Positions 43,606 to 56,179 of a stretch of DNA of 64,000 bases are shown here, piece after piece. Location of the stretch: the NCBI GenBank assembly GCA_947179395.2, contig OX359293.1:45754351-45818350 (forward strand), written 5' to 3'. Numbering within the stretch: position 1 is the stretch's first letter; the number at the start of each line of letters is the position of its first letter. The notes beneath the pieces are model-generated. The model was not told where the DNA came from. It saw only the letters and a list, made by a program, of their open reading frames with translations, and did not search any database. The stretch is from Pulicaria dysenterica. Taxonomy: Eukaryota; Streptophyta; Magnoliopsida; Asterales; Asteraceae. Position numbers and translations under genes: made by a program.

Positions 43606-45600
43606 TTCTCCCCCTTTGTATTGAAATAGAAGATGTTTGTCTTTTCAGCTTCATATGGGCTCTAACAATCTCCTCTTATGAATATGTAGTTTTCTTGCTG
43701 CATTCTTTAAGCTTTAGGAGACAAGACTTGAATAATTTCTTTTTGAATATTCAGTCTTTGATTTGATGTCTTCAGAATGTCTTCTCATCTTGAAAGATAG
43801 ACTCTTCAAATTTTAAGAATTGTCTTCACTTTAAAGTATTGATGAGAACTTGAATCTTGAAAGCACACAGTAAAATCCTTTTTCATCTGATTTTCAGTTT
43901 CGCACCGGTAACCTAAGGTTATGCAACCTTTGGCTGTATGAATGGTTTAGCTTTAGGTGGTTTTCAGCAAACACGATCTTAAGCATTTAAACACAACAAT
44001 TTAGGAAGAATATTTGTTCTCTCTCTCTTGAATGTAGCTCTAGATCTTGTTTAATTCTTCAGAACTTCTTGAATTTTCATTGAGCGCTTTCATTGTTCTG
44101 AACTTGAACTCTTTTTCCCTGTTCTTTTCTTTTCAGTTAAACATATTCTTTGTTCTTTTCTTTGCTCCCCCTTGACTTAGCATGTATGATTTTTTAGCTC
44201 TCTTAATCTCCCCCTCAACACATGAAACATTTCTTGATCGATAAGCTCAAAATCAACTGAATGAGTATCGAAATTTTCTCCCCCTCAGAATCAACTGATA
44301 TTTCTCCCCTCAAAATAAACTCATATGTCTCCCCCTCATGATGATCAGGATTCGTCATGAACATCATGTATTTGATTTTGTCATGAACAGATAATCACTT
44401 GAAACTTAGAACCCTCATCATGTGATTCGGTTGAATGATGGTGTCACTACAATGATATGGCAATGAAAGTATCAGAGACAGTCTTTAGGGAACCGTCTCA
44501 AAGTTCCCGTGGGGTAACACCGAGATCACCTAGATTCTCGTTAACACAACAGTTAGAAACTGTGTGACCTACTTTTAGCGTTGGCGTGATGTTAGCACTG
44601 GTAGGATTTCCATCTAATCATCGTGAATATCACAAAAGATATCACTCCAAGATGTTCCGGTAGTTACAAAAACTAGATATGCATTATAAATCCAACATGT
44701 TTCCTAAGAAATGAAATTATATTCAAATAAGCTCTAGACTCGATATGTGCATGAAAGAGGTCGGGGACGGGAGTAGCTGTCCTCCTTGTTTCAATATCAA
44801 CAATCTCCAAGTGAGATTTCAATAGAAATGTGCTAATTCTCCATGTGAAATTGAAACAATTATCTTTTAAGAGATAATTGAGTAGCTGGGTGGGGTTAGT
44901 GCATTGCTCACTGGGTCCATGATGTCTCTTTCAATACCAAATCTCAACTAATGAGATCTAGTTGTAGATGTGGCTACCCAGAAGTATACTATTTGGCAAG
45001 GATCTTTCTTTTCTTTTGATCCTGTCTCAGCCACAGCTTACTAACTATTTTTTAGCTTCTCCCTCAAACTCTCTTTCAGAATTTATGTATGTATCTCTTG
45101 TTGTTGGATACATAAGGACACTTGTTATCACTTTCGTAACTGAGATGAGAAATCATGTGATTTACAACAAGAATGATATACCAAGAAATTCAAAGTGTTG
45201 AGAATGATTGTCAAGGATGATTTGAACAATCATAGAATTTGAACAATCATAGAATATGAACAATTAGGGAATTTGACAAATGATATAACAATAAGCTCAA
45301 GATTAGTTCTGATCATAAGCACCCCATCTCCTGTTCCACCCCTCTCAGTATCATTTTACATGTTCACACCAATCAGTATCCCGTGATAACTGATTCTGCT
45401 CACCTAGATGACCTAGTAAGTAACCCTTACTATCGCTTTCTAGAATATGGTGAGCTCCTGGGACAGGTCCTTCCGGTTCTGGATTGACCATAGGAGTATA
45501 AATGCCTCCATAGACTCCCCCTAAATTGATGCATGAATATTGGTTTTCATCAATTACGTGAAGGAAAAATTTGCTCCCCCTCAATCAACAATCCATTAGA
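43606..45600 (-). other. 3' region of element G with repeated PPT-like tracts
   Basis: At least seven GAGGGGGAG-type tracts lie on the minus strand (plus-strand CTCCCCCT near 43608, 44166, 44207, 44278, 44330, 45513, 45572), more than in element C. No recognisable protein is encoded on either strand. Confidence 0.75.
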
Positions 45601-45879
45601 AAGCAAGTTATATCATGAAATGATAAAACTGCACAAAATAAGATTGTCAGACATTAGACTCGGGCTAATGTTGAACAAATTGAATTAGGAATTGTATGCA
45701 GGGTTAGCCATCTGCAGTAAAAACATAAGCATACCCATGGTTAATCACCAAATATCCAATAGATAAGAGTATTGACATTTGATTCTTCTTTGTGAAAAAT
45801 TTGAAAAATTTCCAAAAGTTTGCTATGTGTTTGATCAGAATTGGAAATTTTGACTAAAACTAAGACTTAAATCTAAGTT

Positions 45880-46195
45880 AAAACATTCATTCCGATCAAA
45901 AATTTCTTTAAATTCCGAGGAAAAAACTTATATTCCTATGAAAGATTAGTAGGAATTCCGAGCATTTGGAATTTCTCTTAATTTGAAGGTTCCGATGAAA
46001 TTTGGAATTCCTATCAATTAGGATATTCCGATTAAATTGGAATTCCTACTAAAGTAGTCATTCCGACCAAAGTGGTCATTCCGACCAAAATGGACATTCC
46101 GAGCATTTGAGGATTCTGACTAAACAGAGGTTCCGAGAAAATACACAATTTCATCAAGTGATGAAACGGTCGGAATTGGCAATTCCGACTGATTC
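45880..46195. repeat. ATTCCGA motif block 1 of element G
   Basis: About fifteen ATTCCGA/GGAATTCC variants at irregular spacing, for example TCATTCCGACCAAAGTGG repeated near 46060-46090. Several form GGAATT...AATTCC inverted pairs (near 46172). Confidence 0.9.
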
Positions 46196-46199
46196 ATCA

Positions 46200-47470
46200 C
46201 TGATTTTCCAAAATCAAACTCAGAAAAACATTGCATTTGATCAAATAACCAAAGAATGAGTCTAAGTAATAACATTTTAAGCATTTTTAGTTCTTAGACT
46301 ACCCCCAACCAACATCATTTAGCATGCCTTTCTTAACCTCTAAAATCCGAAACCCAAAAAACCGTAACGATGATGAACAAAATATGCAATCATGCTAAAA
46401 ACATATTGAAACAGTTACAATCTAACAAGAATACATTATTAACATCCTAACTAAACATGCTAGCATCATATATAATCCAACTATCAACATTTAAACTACA
46501 AACAGATCAGAATTCTAAACGACTTCGAGGGTTTTCTTATCCTTAGATTCAAAATTCATAGAATTAAACTATGAAGTAAAAGAAAAGGAATGTACCACTG
46601 AAATCAGAAGGAAAATGCGATCTGGATCTGAGATTCACAAAATTCATCAACATGAGATTCAGTTGCAAAAACATGGAAGAGGGGTGGGGAAAATCCTACA
46701 CTTCAAGTCAAAATAATCTTAAAACATTCCCTGACTTGAATAGATACTTGAACCACTCTTGATCGTTGAAGAGTGGTAATGATTTGATCTGAATTCTTGA
46801 AGATTTATAACTCTGTGTTGGATGTAAGCTGATATTGGAAATTAATGTTGTCAAGTAAGTCTCCCAATACCGTGTAATCAACCTTCACCAGATCACAACA
46901 AGTAGAAAAAATTCTGAAAGACATACGGATGCAAACAAACTTGGGTACACATAAGAGGATATTTGACTGTGAACTGTAATAAGATCAGGGAGTCAGATTC
47001 ATTCTTATTTGAGAGCACACGAATGAACTTACAAAATCTTTAAAAAACTGATAAAACCTGATGTTGGTTAATCCTTCAAACAATTTCCCCAACACTGTGA
47101 TTTGGGACATTAGAAATGCTGGTAAATGATAACCAAGATCCAAAAGAAACAAGGAATGGATGGCCATAATCTGGTTTTAAGACCAAAAATTGGTGACACT
47201 AAGAAAGAAGAATCAAAAATCAGTTAAGAAAGGGCAGGATGACCAGACATAAGGGTACTAGACATTCAGCACCTGGTTCATGGGAAAATAGAATACGACC
47301 CAAATCTAGAAACATCATAATGATAACCGAAACTTTAAGAACTTCTTACTCAGCCAAAAAATCCAAACACTTGTCTTAGAAATCAAGGTGACAAGATAAC
47401 ACAGTCAAAACAATGACGACGGGGGTTCGGGGGCAGCGCCCCTAACAGCGGGGTCCAAGGGGCAGAGCCA
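46200..47470. other. Interior of element G without recognisable coding
   Basis: Only short ORFs were found and none resembles gag, pol or an additional ORF. A G+C-rich patch at 47419-47468 (GGGGGCAGCGCCCCT) stands out in AT-rich DNA. This is where gag-pol would sit in an autonomous relative. Confidence 0.5.
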
Positions 47471-47885
47471 ATTAAATTCCGAATAAGCTTTAAATCCGAA
47501 TAAGCCAATTAAATTCCGATTGAATTTCAAATTCTGATTGAAGGAATTCCGATTGAAAAATTCCGATTGAATTTTCAAATTCCGATTGAATTTTAAAATT
47601 CCGAGTGACTCAACTTCCGGTCAAAATTAGAATTCCGGTCAACACTTCAATTCCGGTCAAAATTAGAATTCCGATCAAAATTCACTCAGAACAAGAGTAT
47701 TCCGATCAAAATATACTCGGAATATGGTAATTCCTATCACGTTTTGCACGGAATTAGGGGATTCCGATCACAATTTACTTGGAATGAGCAAATTCCTGTC
47801 AAATTTTACTCGGAATTAGTGAATTCCGGCTGATTCAAGCGAATTCCGACCCCTTCAAACCTGGAATTCCGATCACTTCATCTTC
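47471..47885. repeat. ATTCCGA motif block 2 of element G
   Basis: About twenty copies of AATTCCGATC/AATTCCGGTC with A/T-rich spacers, such as AATTCCGATCAAAATT near 47664. It lies in the 5' leader on the minus strand, about 370 bp from the PBS. Confidence 0.92.
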
Positions 47886-48240
47886 ATCCCACTCAAATTC
47901 TTGCCCAAATCACTTCGCCTATCAATAATAATCAATCCTATATCAAATTTTTCAATAAACAACAACAAATTGATACAAAATTAGGTGATTTTCTTCAAAA
48001 CCCGTTTTTCACAAAACATACAAAAATCTTCGATTTGCTTACTGTTTTATTGGTAATGTGATCTCGTAAACTCCAGAATGATTCTAACATGATAATCGAG
48101 CATCAAACAACCATAATCTTCACAAAAATCGCAAGATTTGATCAAAACCCAAAAATCTTCACTTTTGCACTCGGTTTTCTTCAAATCTTCAAAAATCTTG
48201 ACTTTTGTTGTTGAATTCAGATTCAAATCATAACTCCCTT

Positions 48241-48253
48241 GACACTGATACCA
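48241..48253 (-). other. Primer-binding site of element G
   Basis: TGGTATCAGTGTC on the minus strand, two bases from the LTR end; the first nine bases match initiator tRNA-Met. Confidence 0.85.
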
Positions 48254-48255
48254 CT

Positions 48256-48475
48256 TGTTAGTCCCATATAACAAGTGATTCAAGTTTAATGTAGGATAGA
48301 TGAAGGATTGCGTATGTAGAACTAGAGAGAAAGTGTATTTACACCTTGAAAACACATAGTTCTTTATTTCATTATATGAGTAAAACCTTACACATTACAT
48401 ATGTCATATCTCTATATATACTCCATGAGTTTATTAAATAGAAACTCCTATTTCTATACAATTTATGAATTTACA
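48256..48475 (-). repeat. 5' LTR of element G
   Basis: 220 bp, paired with 43388-43605. Differences include GTGATTCAAGTTTAATG versus GTGATTCAAGTATAATG and an extra TA near 48374. Confidence 0.88.
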
Positions 48476-49432
48476 TTCGGGGATCTGTTTTGTGTAAAAC
48501 ATGCACAACTGACAGCCTTAGCCCAAACATTAAAAGTTAACCCACTTTCACACAACATGGTTCTTGTAGCTTCAATGAGTGTTCGATTTCTTCTTTCAGC
48601 TACACCCATTCTATTGTGGAATTATTGGAGGAGTGAAGGTTTGTGAGATATCCGTTTCTTCACAGAATGGTTCCAGAGATTGATTTCTGAATTCAATTTA
48701 ACAAAATATTCATTCATCAGTTCTATCTTTTTGATAAAACTAATTATTTCTTCAACATCCTTACTCTTATTGTTTAGAAAGAAAAAAAATGTGTATTTTG
48801 AGAATTCGTCCACCATAGCATGTAGAATGGTTCAGTAATGGAGAAGGCTTTCTTGGATGGAAATGATGTTTTATGTTATTTGCCTTTCTCACAAGCTGAG
48901 CAAGGTTTGGGTTTGGAATATGTTAGTGAAGGTAGTCCTGACACTAGATCACCTTTGCTTAGTTTGTTAATATTTTTTGAAGTTCATATGAGAAAGTCTT
49001 TTTCGCCATAACCAGTTTGTGTCGATAATACTTTTTTAGTACAAACAGGTTTCCTTAGAAGGAACGCTAGAGGACATATCCATGGATCTTTTCGCACTTA
49101 GCACTTCTTTACCTTCTTTGTTGAAAACGGAACCCCCTGTTTTTCTGAAAATGACCTCATTACCTCCATCACATAATTGGCTTATGCTAATGAGATTATA
49201 TTTAAGTCTTTTAACATATGACTCTAGACAGAGTGAGGTTCCCAATATGAAGTTCACCATAACCTTTGGTTTGACAATTATTTTTGTCTCTAAATGTTAC
49301 TTTTAAACCTTTTTCTTTCTTGCAGTTACTTTGTAAAGCTTTATGGCCTGTCATAGTTCTTGAATACCCACTGTCTAGGTACCATGTATTTTTACTTTGT
49401 TTAGATATGAATGAAAGAAAGACTAGTAACAC
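48476..49432 (-). pseudogene. Protease and integrase core of element F
   Basis: Protease: TWYLDSGYSRTMTGHKAL near 49380, with catalytic DSG kept. KYNLISISQLCDGGNEVIF (49200) is the usual protease-integrase connector. Integrase: MVDEFSKYTFFFFL (48816), then GVAERRNRTLIEATRTML with the catalytic Glu (48615) and ACFTQNRS at 48490, where element G interrupts the codons. Several frame changes occur around 48840-49030. Confidence 0.82.
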
Positions 49433-49524
49433 TTTAGAATTCCACTTATTTAGTGGACCCCTATGGATTGCACTTAGCTTTCCACATCATTTTAGGTTTA
49501 TTATAAAAGATTTGAACTTTCATG

Positions 49525-51901
49525 TTAATTAGTCCGCTGTGTTGATTTACTTTTTTGAACACATTCCAATGCCTTATGTTCTTTAATACCACATTTGTAA
49601 TATTTTTGACATTTGGTGGTTTTAAAGTTTTGAACAACAATCTTGGAATGTCTTTGAGTTACCTTGTCAATCCTCTGATGATTATCCGTCATCAGCCGAC
49701 TAAATCGTCCACTCAAATTTTGAAGTTGATCAAGTACATTTTTAATATCTTTAGTGACAGGCAGCTTGGATTGATCTTTCGATTTAAAAAAAAAATCAAT
49801 CCTTAATGTGGGAGGTTTTTCAATTCTCATAGCTTTTCATATCTGAAAATATTTTTGACCTTCGTCATCAATTGAGTAGAAAGTAGATGATTTCTGATAA
49901 GCTGGTAAACCTTTAGTTGAACATTTATCATCTATTTTCTGAACAATAGATGTAGAAGCTTCAGTGAAAGAAGTTTCAGTTGACTGAATACCCGAGTTTA
50001 AGATACCAATTTTCAAGGACTGTCAACATAATGACATTTTGGTATCAACACGTGATTCCTTACCTTTACTAACATCCTTTAAACTTAAGATGTCGTTGAT
50101 AGTATTATTAAAGTTCTCTGAAACAGCCATAGAACTTATATCAGCTATAGGGGTAATTTGATCTTTTAGATGAGGGCTTTGAATTTTGACAAAATTATTT
50201 GTGAACACATTTTTCCCTATGATGATCTTATGAAATGTTTGGGGTAAAATGTTAGCTTTCTCTAAGATGATTTGGTTCTTACTAAAATCAACACAACTAT
50301 CAGCACTAGAGTAGTTTTCTCCAATAACAGCTTGAACTTGTTTAGGAATATGTTCATTCACACACTAAGTGGTCTTTTGAGCAGAGGTACACCAAGATTT
50401 TACTGCTTTCTAAAGATCATTAAACTTACTAGTTGCTTCATTGGTTTCTTTAATTGAGATCTAATTAAATATCTTTTGAGTGGCAAGTTCAACTTTCACT
50501 TTAGTAATTTGTTTCAACTTATCATCTTTAATAGCTAATATCTCCTTTTGTGATGTTAGCTCTATTTTAAGCTTATTTTCACTTTTGATAGCAAACTGAA
50601 AATCAACTCACAAGTAATCAAACACGAAGTTCTTTTCATTTTTAGTGTAAGTTACATTTTTACTAACATGATACATAGAAAAAGGATCTTAGTTGGTAGC
50701 AGTGCGTGCCTTAGCTGCCTTTTTAATGTCTTCATCAAACGAGCTACTACCTTCGTATGATTTGTTCATTAGATTGAGATGAGCGGTGAGAACGTCATCT
50801 ACATTGGATGATAGGTTACTTTAGCCCAATCTTCTTCTTCAGCCATTAGTACTTGACCATGGATTTTCTTCTTCTTGTCAAACATGGCAACAAGAAGCTT
50901 CTTATATTTGGCTTCATAGTCTATCTTTCTAGTCTTGTTTGGGCAAAGTCTTGTAACTTGAGTTAACTTTGGTCTTTCATTCACTGATTATATAGCCAAT
51001 CTTGCCACAAGAGTAACTTTCAGTTGTGGAGACATCAAAGGATTTTACATTGAATTTGTTGTCCCTGAATGATCTCTTCCCAAACTTCTTGACACCCTTC
51101 CCCTTTCAGCAAGGTTTAAACTTCCTAACCAACATGGTAGCCTATTCAACAGTGGTTTCTATGATGTCCACGTTCTCAATGCTCTCATCCTCTTTTCATC
51201 AACCTGCTTACCTTCGTCAGAACTTTCTTCTTACTATTTCTCTTCACTAAAGTCATCAACAACAGCAACATAACTCCTGTATCTTGTATCTTTAGACACA
51301 AGTGTGGTTGATGGAGATTTTACTACCTCTCTCATATACTTGGTAGACATCTTTCTCTGTTTACCAGATTGCTCATGGTTCATGAGGTTACCATAGAGCC
51401 CAATTAGTGACATCCCCTTGATCTTCTCACTATGTCTTAAAGTAGTAATTAAATGATCCTATATTTCAGGAAAGGAGTCCAGAAATTTGTTTACTAGTAG
51501 CCTATTGCTTTTGAAAACCTCTACCCTTCTTAAGTCATTTACAAGGAAATTGAACCAGGTATGGGTCTGAATAAGACTTTCACATTTGTAAAATGAGAAG
51601 TTTCTTGTTCTTCTAAACTTCCTCTATAACCTCATATGCAACTATGAGAGTGTCTAACATCTAAATAGTATAAGTACAATTAAGTATATGATGGCAGATT
51701 TCGGTAGGTAGTGCAAAGAGTTGTTCTACTACAAGTGTCAATATTTACTAGCCTTTTGCCTTCATCAATCCACAGATGCACTGGTTTGGTTATGACTCTT
51801 TCGGTAGAGGAGGTGTCACATATAGTAGGAGGAACTGACAGAGTAGAAGTAGTAACATAAGGAGCTTCTGTAACAATCTTCAACGTATCTGTGTCAATAC
51901 T
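49525..51901 (-). pseudogene. Gag of element F, main part, heavily decayed
   Basis: It continues from 59103 across element D. Fragments recognisable by comparison with element D gag: IDYEAKYKKLLVAMFDKKKK (50930), NEHIPKQVQAVIGENYSSAD (50355), and a damaged zinc knuckle YYKCGIKEHKALEC (49590), where the first Cys of CX2C is changed to Tyr. Stops and frameshifts are frequent between 51000 and 51680. Confidence 0.7.
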
Positions 51902-53037
51902 TGTTGGTCCCTTGGTGAGAATAACAACAAGCAACAGATGTGTAGAAGGAGGGTTGAATACACTTTCTGCGGAAATTGAACAAATCAAATAAAAGTGTTA
52001 CACAAAGTAAATCAAACCACAATCAATCAAATGCTTTTATTAAGAAGATGATTACAATGCTTTGAATAAGAAGATGATTACAATAACTATCAAGTAAGCA
52101 ACTCTTGATATATAATCACCTAATATGAATCTCTCAATCTCTCAAACTTAGCTATCTATAATCAACTTATGATTATAGATACTGACGACTCTCTAAACAG
52201 GACTTTTATCACATATTTAATCAACTTATGATTACTTACCAACTTCACAACAAATGTGAATATTCAAACACACGAACAAGTTGGGCAATCTGTGAATATC
52301 TTGATCACATTGAAATGACAAACATTGATTCAAGAATCGTAACACATACGGTGAGGTGAGGTTTTGGCTCTGTAACTTGTTTTAGAATCGTACCTCTAAA
52401 CTTATCAGGAAGATAAGTATTTAAAATCCTGTTGCTACGGTTCCTAACAAACTGGACTAATCCTAATTTGCTAACTAACTACCGGATAACTCGGAATCTT
52501 GAATCTTGAATCTTCTTATCTTGAGTCTTCAATCTTCAATCTTGATTTTGAAGTCTCCTTATCCTTTCCGTAGACATAGAGAGATAAAACAAAATTTAAA
52601 ACACATTTAAATTCGTTTAAACTGCCTTCTTTAGTTAGGCTGAGTTACTCAGCTTGATACTCATCAAGCTGAGTTCTTCGAGAACACACTAGAAAACAAA
52701 CATGGACAAACATGTATAATTATTAACTCATCCCTAGAAGTCTAAAGAATTAACTAAAACATATTTAGCAACTCTATTGAGCTGACTCAGTATTCACGCT
52801 GAATCGCTCAGCTTGAAACTCATCAAGCTGAAACTCAATATATATATCTTAGTGTACACACACAGCTTATCAAACATTTTGATAATCTTACTAAGATATA
52901 GTCTAAACTGATAGAACATATGTATAGCTTATACTCAGCTTATACTCAGTCTGAATCACTATGAGTGTTCAGTCTGACTAAGCTTTATAATTCTGTTTAA
53001 GTTATATGACAAAACTGATGAGATCATCTTCCCAACA
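51902..53037 (-). repeat. 3' LTR of element D
   Basis: 1136 bp. The PPT AATAGGGGGAGTT (minus strand, 53050-53038) abuts it. Inverted pairs CAGCTTGA/TCAAGCTG lie near 52660 and 52810. TATATATATTGAG on the minus strand near 52845 is TATA-like. Confidence 0.93.
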
Positions 53038-53057
53038 AACTCCCCCTATTTGAATAT

Positions 53058-55612
53058 GACAAAACCATCTAAGTCTTTACTCAGCTTGACAGCTGGTGAC
53101 ATGGGTGTTCTCATGGTTGAAATTGAATCAAAACCATATTTCTTTATCAAATCAAGAACATACTTGCTTTGATTGATGAATATTCCATCAGGCTTTTGTT
53201 GAATTTGTAAGCCTAGGAAGTATGTCATCTCACCCATCATACTCATCTTGTACTTTTGTGAGATTACTTTAGAAAACCACTCACACAGAGATTCATTGGT
53301 AGAACCAAAGATAATGTCATCCACATAGATTTGTACAAGAATCACCTGCCCTTTACTCTTTTTAACAAAGAGTGTCTTATCTATACTACCTATGGTGAAA
53401 TCCATTGATAGTAGATAAGTGGACATAGTATCATACCAAGATCTTGGAGCTTGTTTAAGACCATACAAAGCCTTGTCCAACTTATAGTCATGATTTGGAA
53501 ACTTTAAACTTTCAAAGCCAGGAGGTTGTTTCACATAGACTTCCTCCTGAAGTTCTCCATTTAGGAAAGCACTTTTCACATTCATTTGATAGACTTTGAA
53601 GTCTTTATATGCTGCATAAGCTAGGAACAGCCTTATGGCTTCAATTCTAGCAACAGGGGCAAAGGTCTCATCATAATCAATTCCTTCTTCTTGCTTATAC
53701 CCTTGTGCCACCAGCCTGGCTTTGTTCCTTACTATCACTCCATCCTTATCCATTTTATTTCTATAGACCCACTTAGTGCCTATAATTGAGTGACCTTTAG
53801 GGGCAGTGACAAGGTTCCAGACCTTATTTCTCTCAAATTCATTCAATTCCTCTTACATAGCTTCAATCCAATCCTCATCCTCTAAGGCTTCTTCAGTCTT
53901 CTTTGGTTCCATTTGAGATAGAAAACCAAAGTGAGCAGCAAAGTTAGTTGTAGCCTTTGATCTTGTCATAACCCTTTCTTGGACATTTCCAATGATTTGA
54001 TCTTGAGGATGATCTTTGAGGAATTTAAATGTATTAGTTGAAGAATCTGGTTCAAAATCAGAGTGATGTTGAGAGCCCTGAGATGAACAGATTTCCTCAG
54101 TCTCAATAGCAGCATCAAACTGTTGATCACTAGGATCTTCAGTCTGAGGAATGTCAGCTCCAAATGAATTGAGGAACTCATCATCCTTCTCAGCTTGAGA
54201 ATCCATTTGAGCATGTGATGGACACACATCATCATCACTATCATCTCCCATGACATACATGGGATTTGATAAGTTGGTTTCCTTAGGCCTTTCAAGCTCA
54301 CTCAGACTGACCGAGTCAGCTTGTCTTTTCCCAGCTTGATCAAGACTGTCTTCATCAAACGAGACATGAATTGATTCTTCTATGGCCTTTCTCCTAGTAT
54401 TATACACTCTGTAGGATTTGGAGATTGAGAAATATCCAACAAATATTCCAGGATCAGCTTTGGGTTCCAACTTATGGAGCTGATCTCTTTGATTCAGCAC
54501 ATAGCATTTTAAACCAAAGATATGGAAATAACCTATATTGGGCTTTCTAGACTTATACATCTCATATGAAGTCTTTCCACGTCTTTTGACAATGATTGAC
54601 CTATTCTGAGTATAGCAGGCTGTACTAACAGCTTCATCCCAGAAATAGAGTTTCAATCCTGCCTCACATAACATTGTTCTAGCAGCCTCAATTAAGGTTC
54701 TATTTCTCCTTTCAGCAACTCGATTTTGTTGTGGAGTTCTGACAGATGAGAAATTTTGTAATATTCCTTTTTGCTCACAGAAGCTTTCGAGGGTTGAGTT
54801 TCTGAACTCAGTCCCATGATCACTTCTGAGTTGCTTTACAGACAAACCTTTCTGCAACTCTTCCTGTTTGATAAAATTGATTATCTCCAGGGCAGCCTCA
54901 CTTTTAGCTTTAAGGAATATTACCCAGGTGAATCTTGAGAACTCATCTACTATCACTAGTGTGTACTTCTTGCCACTTAGGCTTGGAGAACTTATGGGTC
55001 CAAATAGATCCATATGCAACATATGCAGTGGGTCTGTTATTGAACAATTTTGCTTTGATTTAAAGGACCCTTTATGATGTCTCCCTTGTTCACAAGCTGA
55101 GCACAATTTGTCCTTGACAAATGTGATGTTTGGTAATCCAGAGACTAACTCTTTATTGGATAGCATATTTATATATTTGAAATTTAGATGAGATAACCGT
55201 TTATGCCACAACCTACTCAGCTTAGGAACAGATTGGGAATACAAGCAGGTTTCATTATGGGGATCAGCAGAATTAAGATCAAGTAGATACACATCTCTTT
55301 CTCTTTTAGCTATTAATACAGGCTTTCCCTTAACATTATAAATTGTTCCTGCTTTCTCCCTAAAAGTAACAACATTATCTTCATCACACAATTGACTGAT
55401 ACTAATCAGGTTGTGTTTGAGACCTTTGACATATGCAACTCTTTGGAAAGTAGCCTTGCCAGCTTTCATCTTCCCATAACCTTTAGTTTTTCCATGGGAG
55501 TTGTCACCAAATGTTACTTTAGGACCTTTATCTTCTTGGAAATCACTATGAAGTCCATTCCACCCGGTCAAGTGCCTTGAGCATCTAGTATCCAAGTACT
55601 ATTTACTTGAAC
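53058..55612 (-). pseudogene. pol: Copia protease-integrase-RT of element D, RNase H missing
   Basis: Protease: the catalytic box reads LDTRCSRHLTG (55590), Arg replacing Gly of D-S/T-G. Integrase: LWHKRLSHLNF and CSACEQG zinc finger, Asp in LHMDLFGP (55010), Asp in RSDHGTEFR (54825), Glu in NRVAERRNR (54710). One in-frame TAA at 53853-53855 lies just before RT. RT is otherwise complete through NKARLVAQGY, ALYGLKQAPRSWY, YVDDIIFGSTN (53325) and MSMMGEMTYFLGLQIQQ. The reading then passes from KLSKDLDG straight into PPT-flanking DNA and stops, so RNase H is deleted. It probably could not finish replication alone. Confidence 0.92.
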
Positions 55613-56179
55613 CCTGCACATAAAATGTAAACTAAACACATTAGTTTTGTTTAGGAACCCACTTCTTGGTGGGTTCAGATGAGGAGCACTTAGCATCTCC
55701 AGCTGGTTGAACTGGCTGTTTAACTTGAGCAGGAGCTGAGTCATGTGTAGGCTGATCAGCTTGTTCCTGTTCAGGCCTTGAGATTTATGCATCACATTCC
55801 TTAGCCTCACGATCTCTACTTCTACACTTATAACATCTCCTTCTTCCAATGATTACAGGAGGTAGAGAGTCTAACAATCCTTGTGAGAACTTACTCTCAG
55901 TCTTAGGATTGTATGTGGTGGATAACTTTTCAACTTTCTTTGCAAGTTGATTTACTTGATGATCACTGACTTACCATGTTGTTTGGATGTTGAGCACTCA
56001 TTTCAATGATCTTTAGCATTCACAAACATATTTAATTTCAAGTTTGGATCATGTCTTTTATTTGAGGCTGACTTCTGAGACTCAATCAGTTGTCTATCCT
56101 CCTCAGAGTCTGTACTTGCTATCTTATCATCAGCTGCATAAGCTGTTGTTTGATAGTTACCTCCAAGTACAGCCCTTAC
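55613..56179 (-). pseudogene. Gag-protease linker of element D, frameshifted
   Basis: It lies between the stop after INQQIPK (56180) and the protease. Short related frames (RAVLGGNYQTTAYAADDKI near 56160; VQVNSTWILDAQ near 55600) show it was coding and has suffered stops and at least one frameshift. Confidence 0.65.

Larger units (their letters stand above)
43388..48475 (-). mobile_element. Element G: non-coding Copia-type derivative inserted in F integrase
   Basis: The left (3') LTR is 43388-43605 and the right (5') LTR 48256-48475, both running TGTAAATTC...ACTAACA on the minus strand and differing at roughly 6% of sites, so it is older than B, C and D. Flanks are ATCGG (43383-43387) and TTCGG (48476-48480), a 5-bp duplication with one change. 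A PBS (48253-48241) and an abutting PPT are present. The 4.6-kb interior has no gag or pol. Confidence 0.88.

Noticed and set aside
44968..45201. Short plus-strand ORF in element G
   Set aside because: Antisense to the element, no known domain, and length expected by chance in AT-rich DNA.
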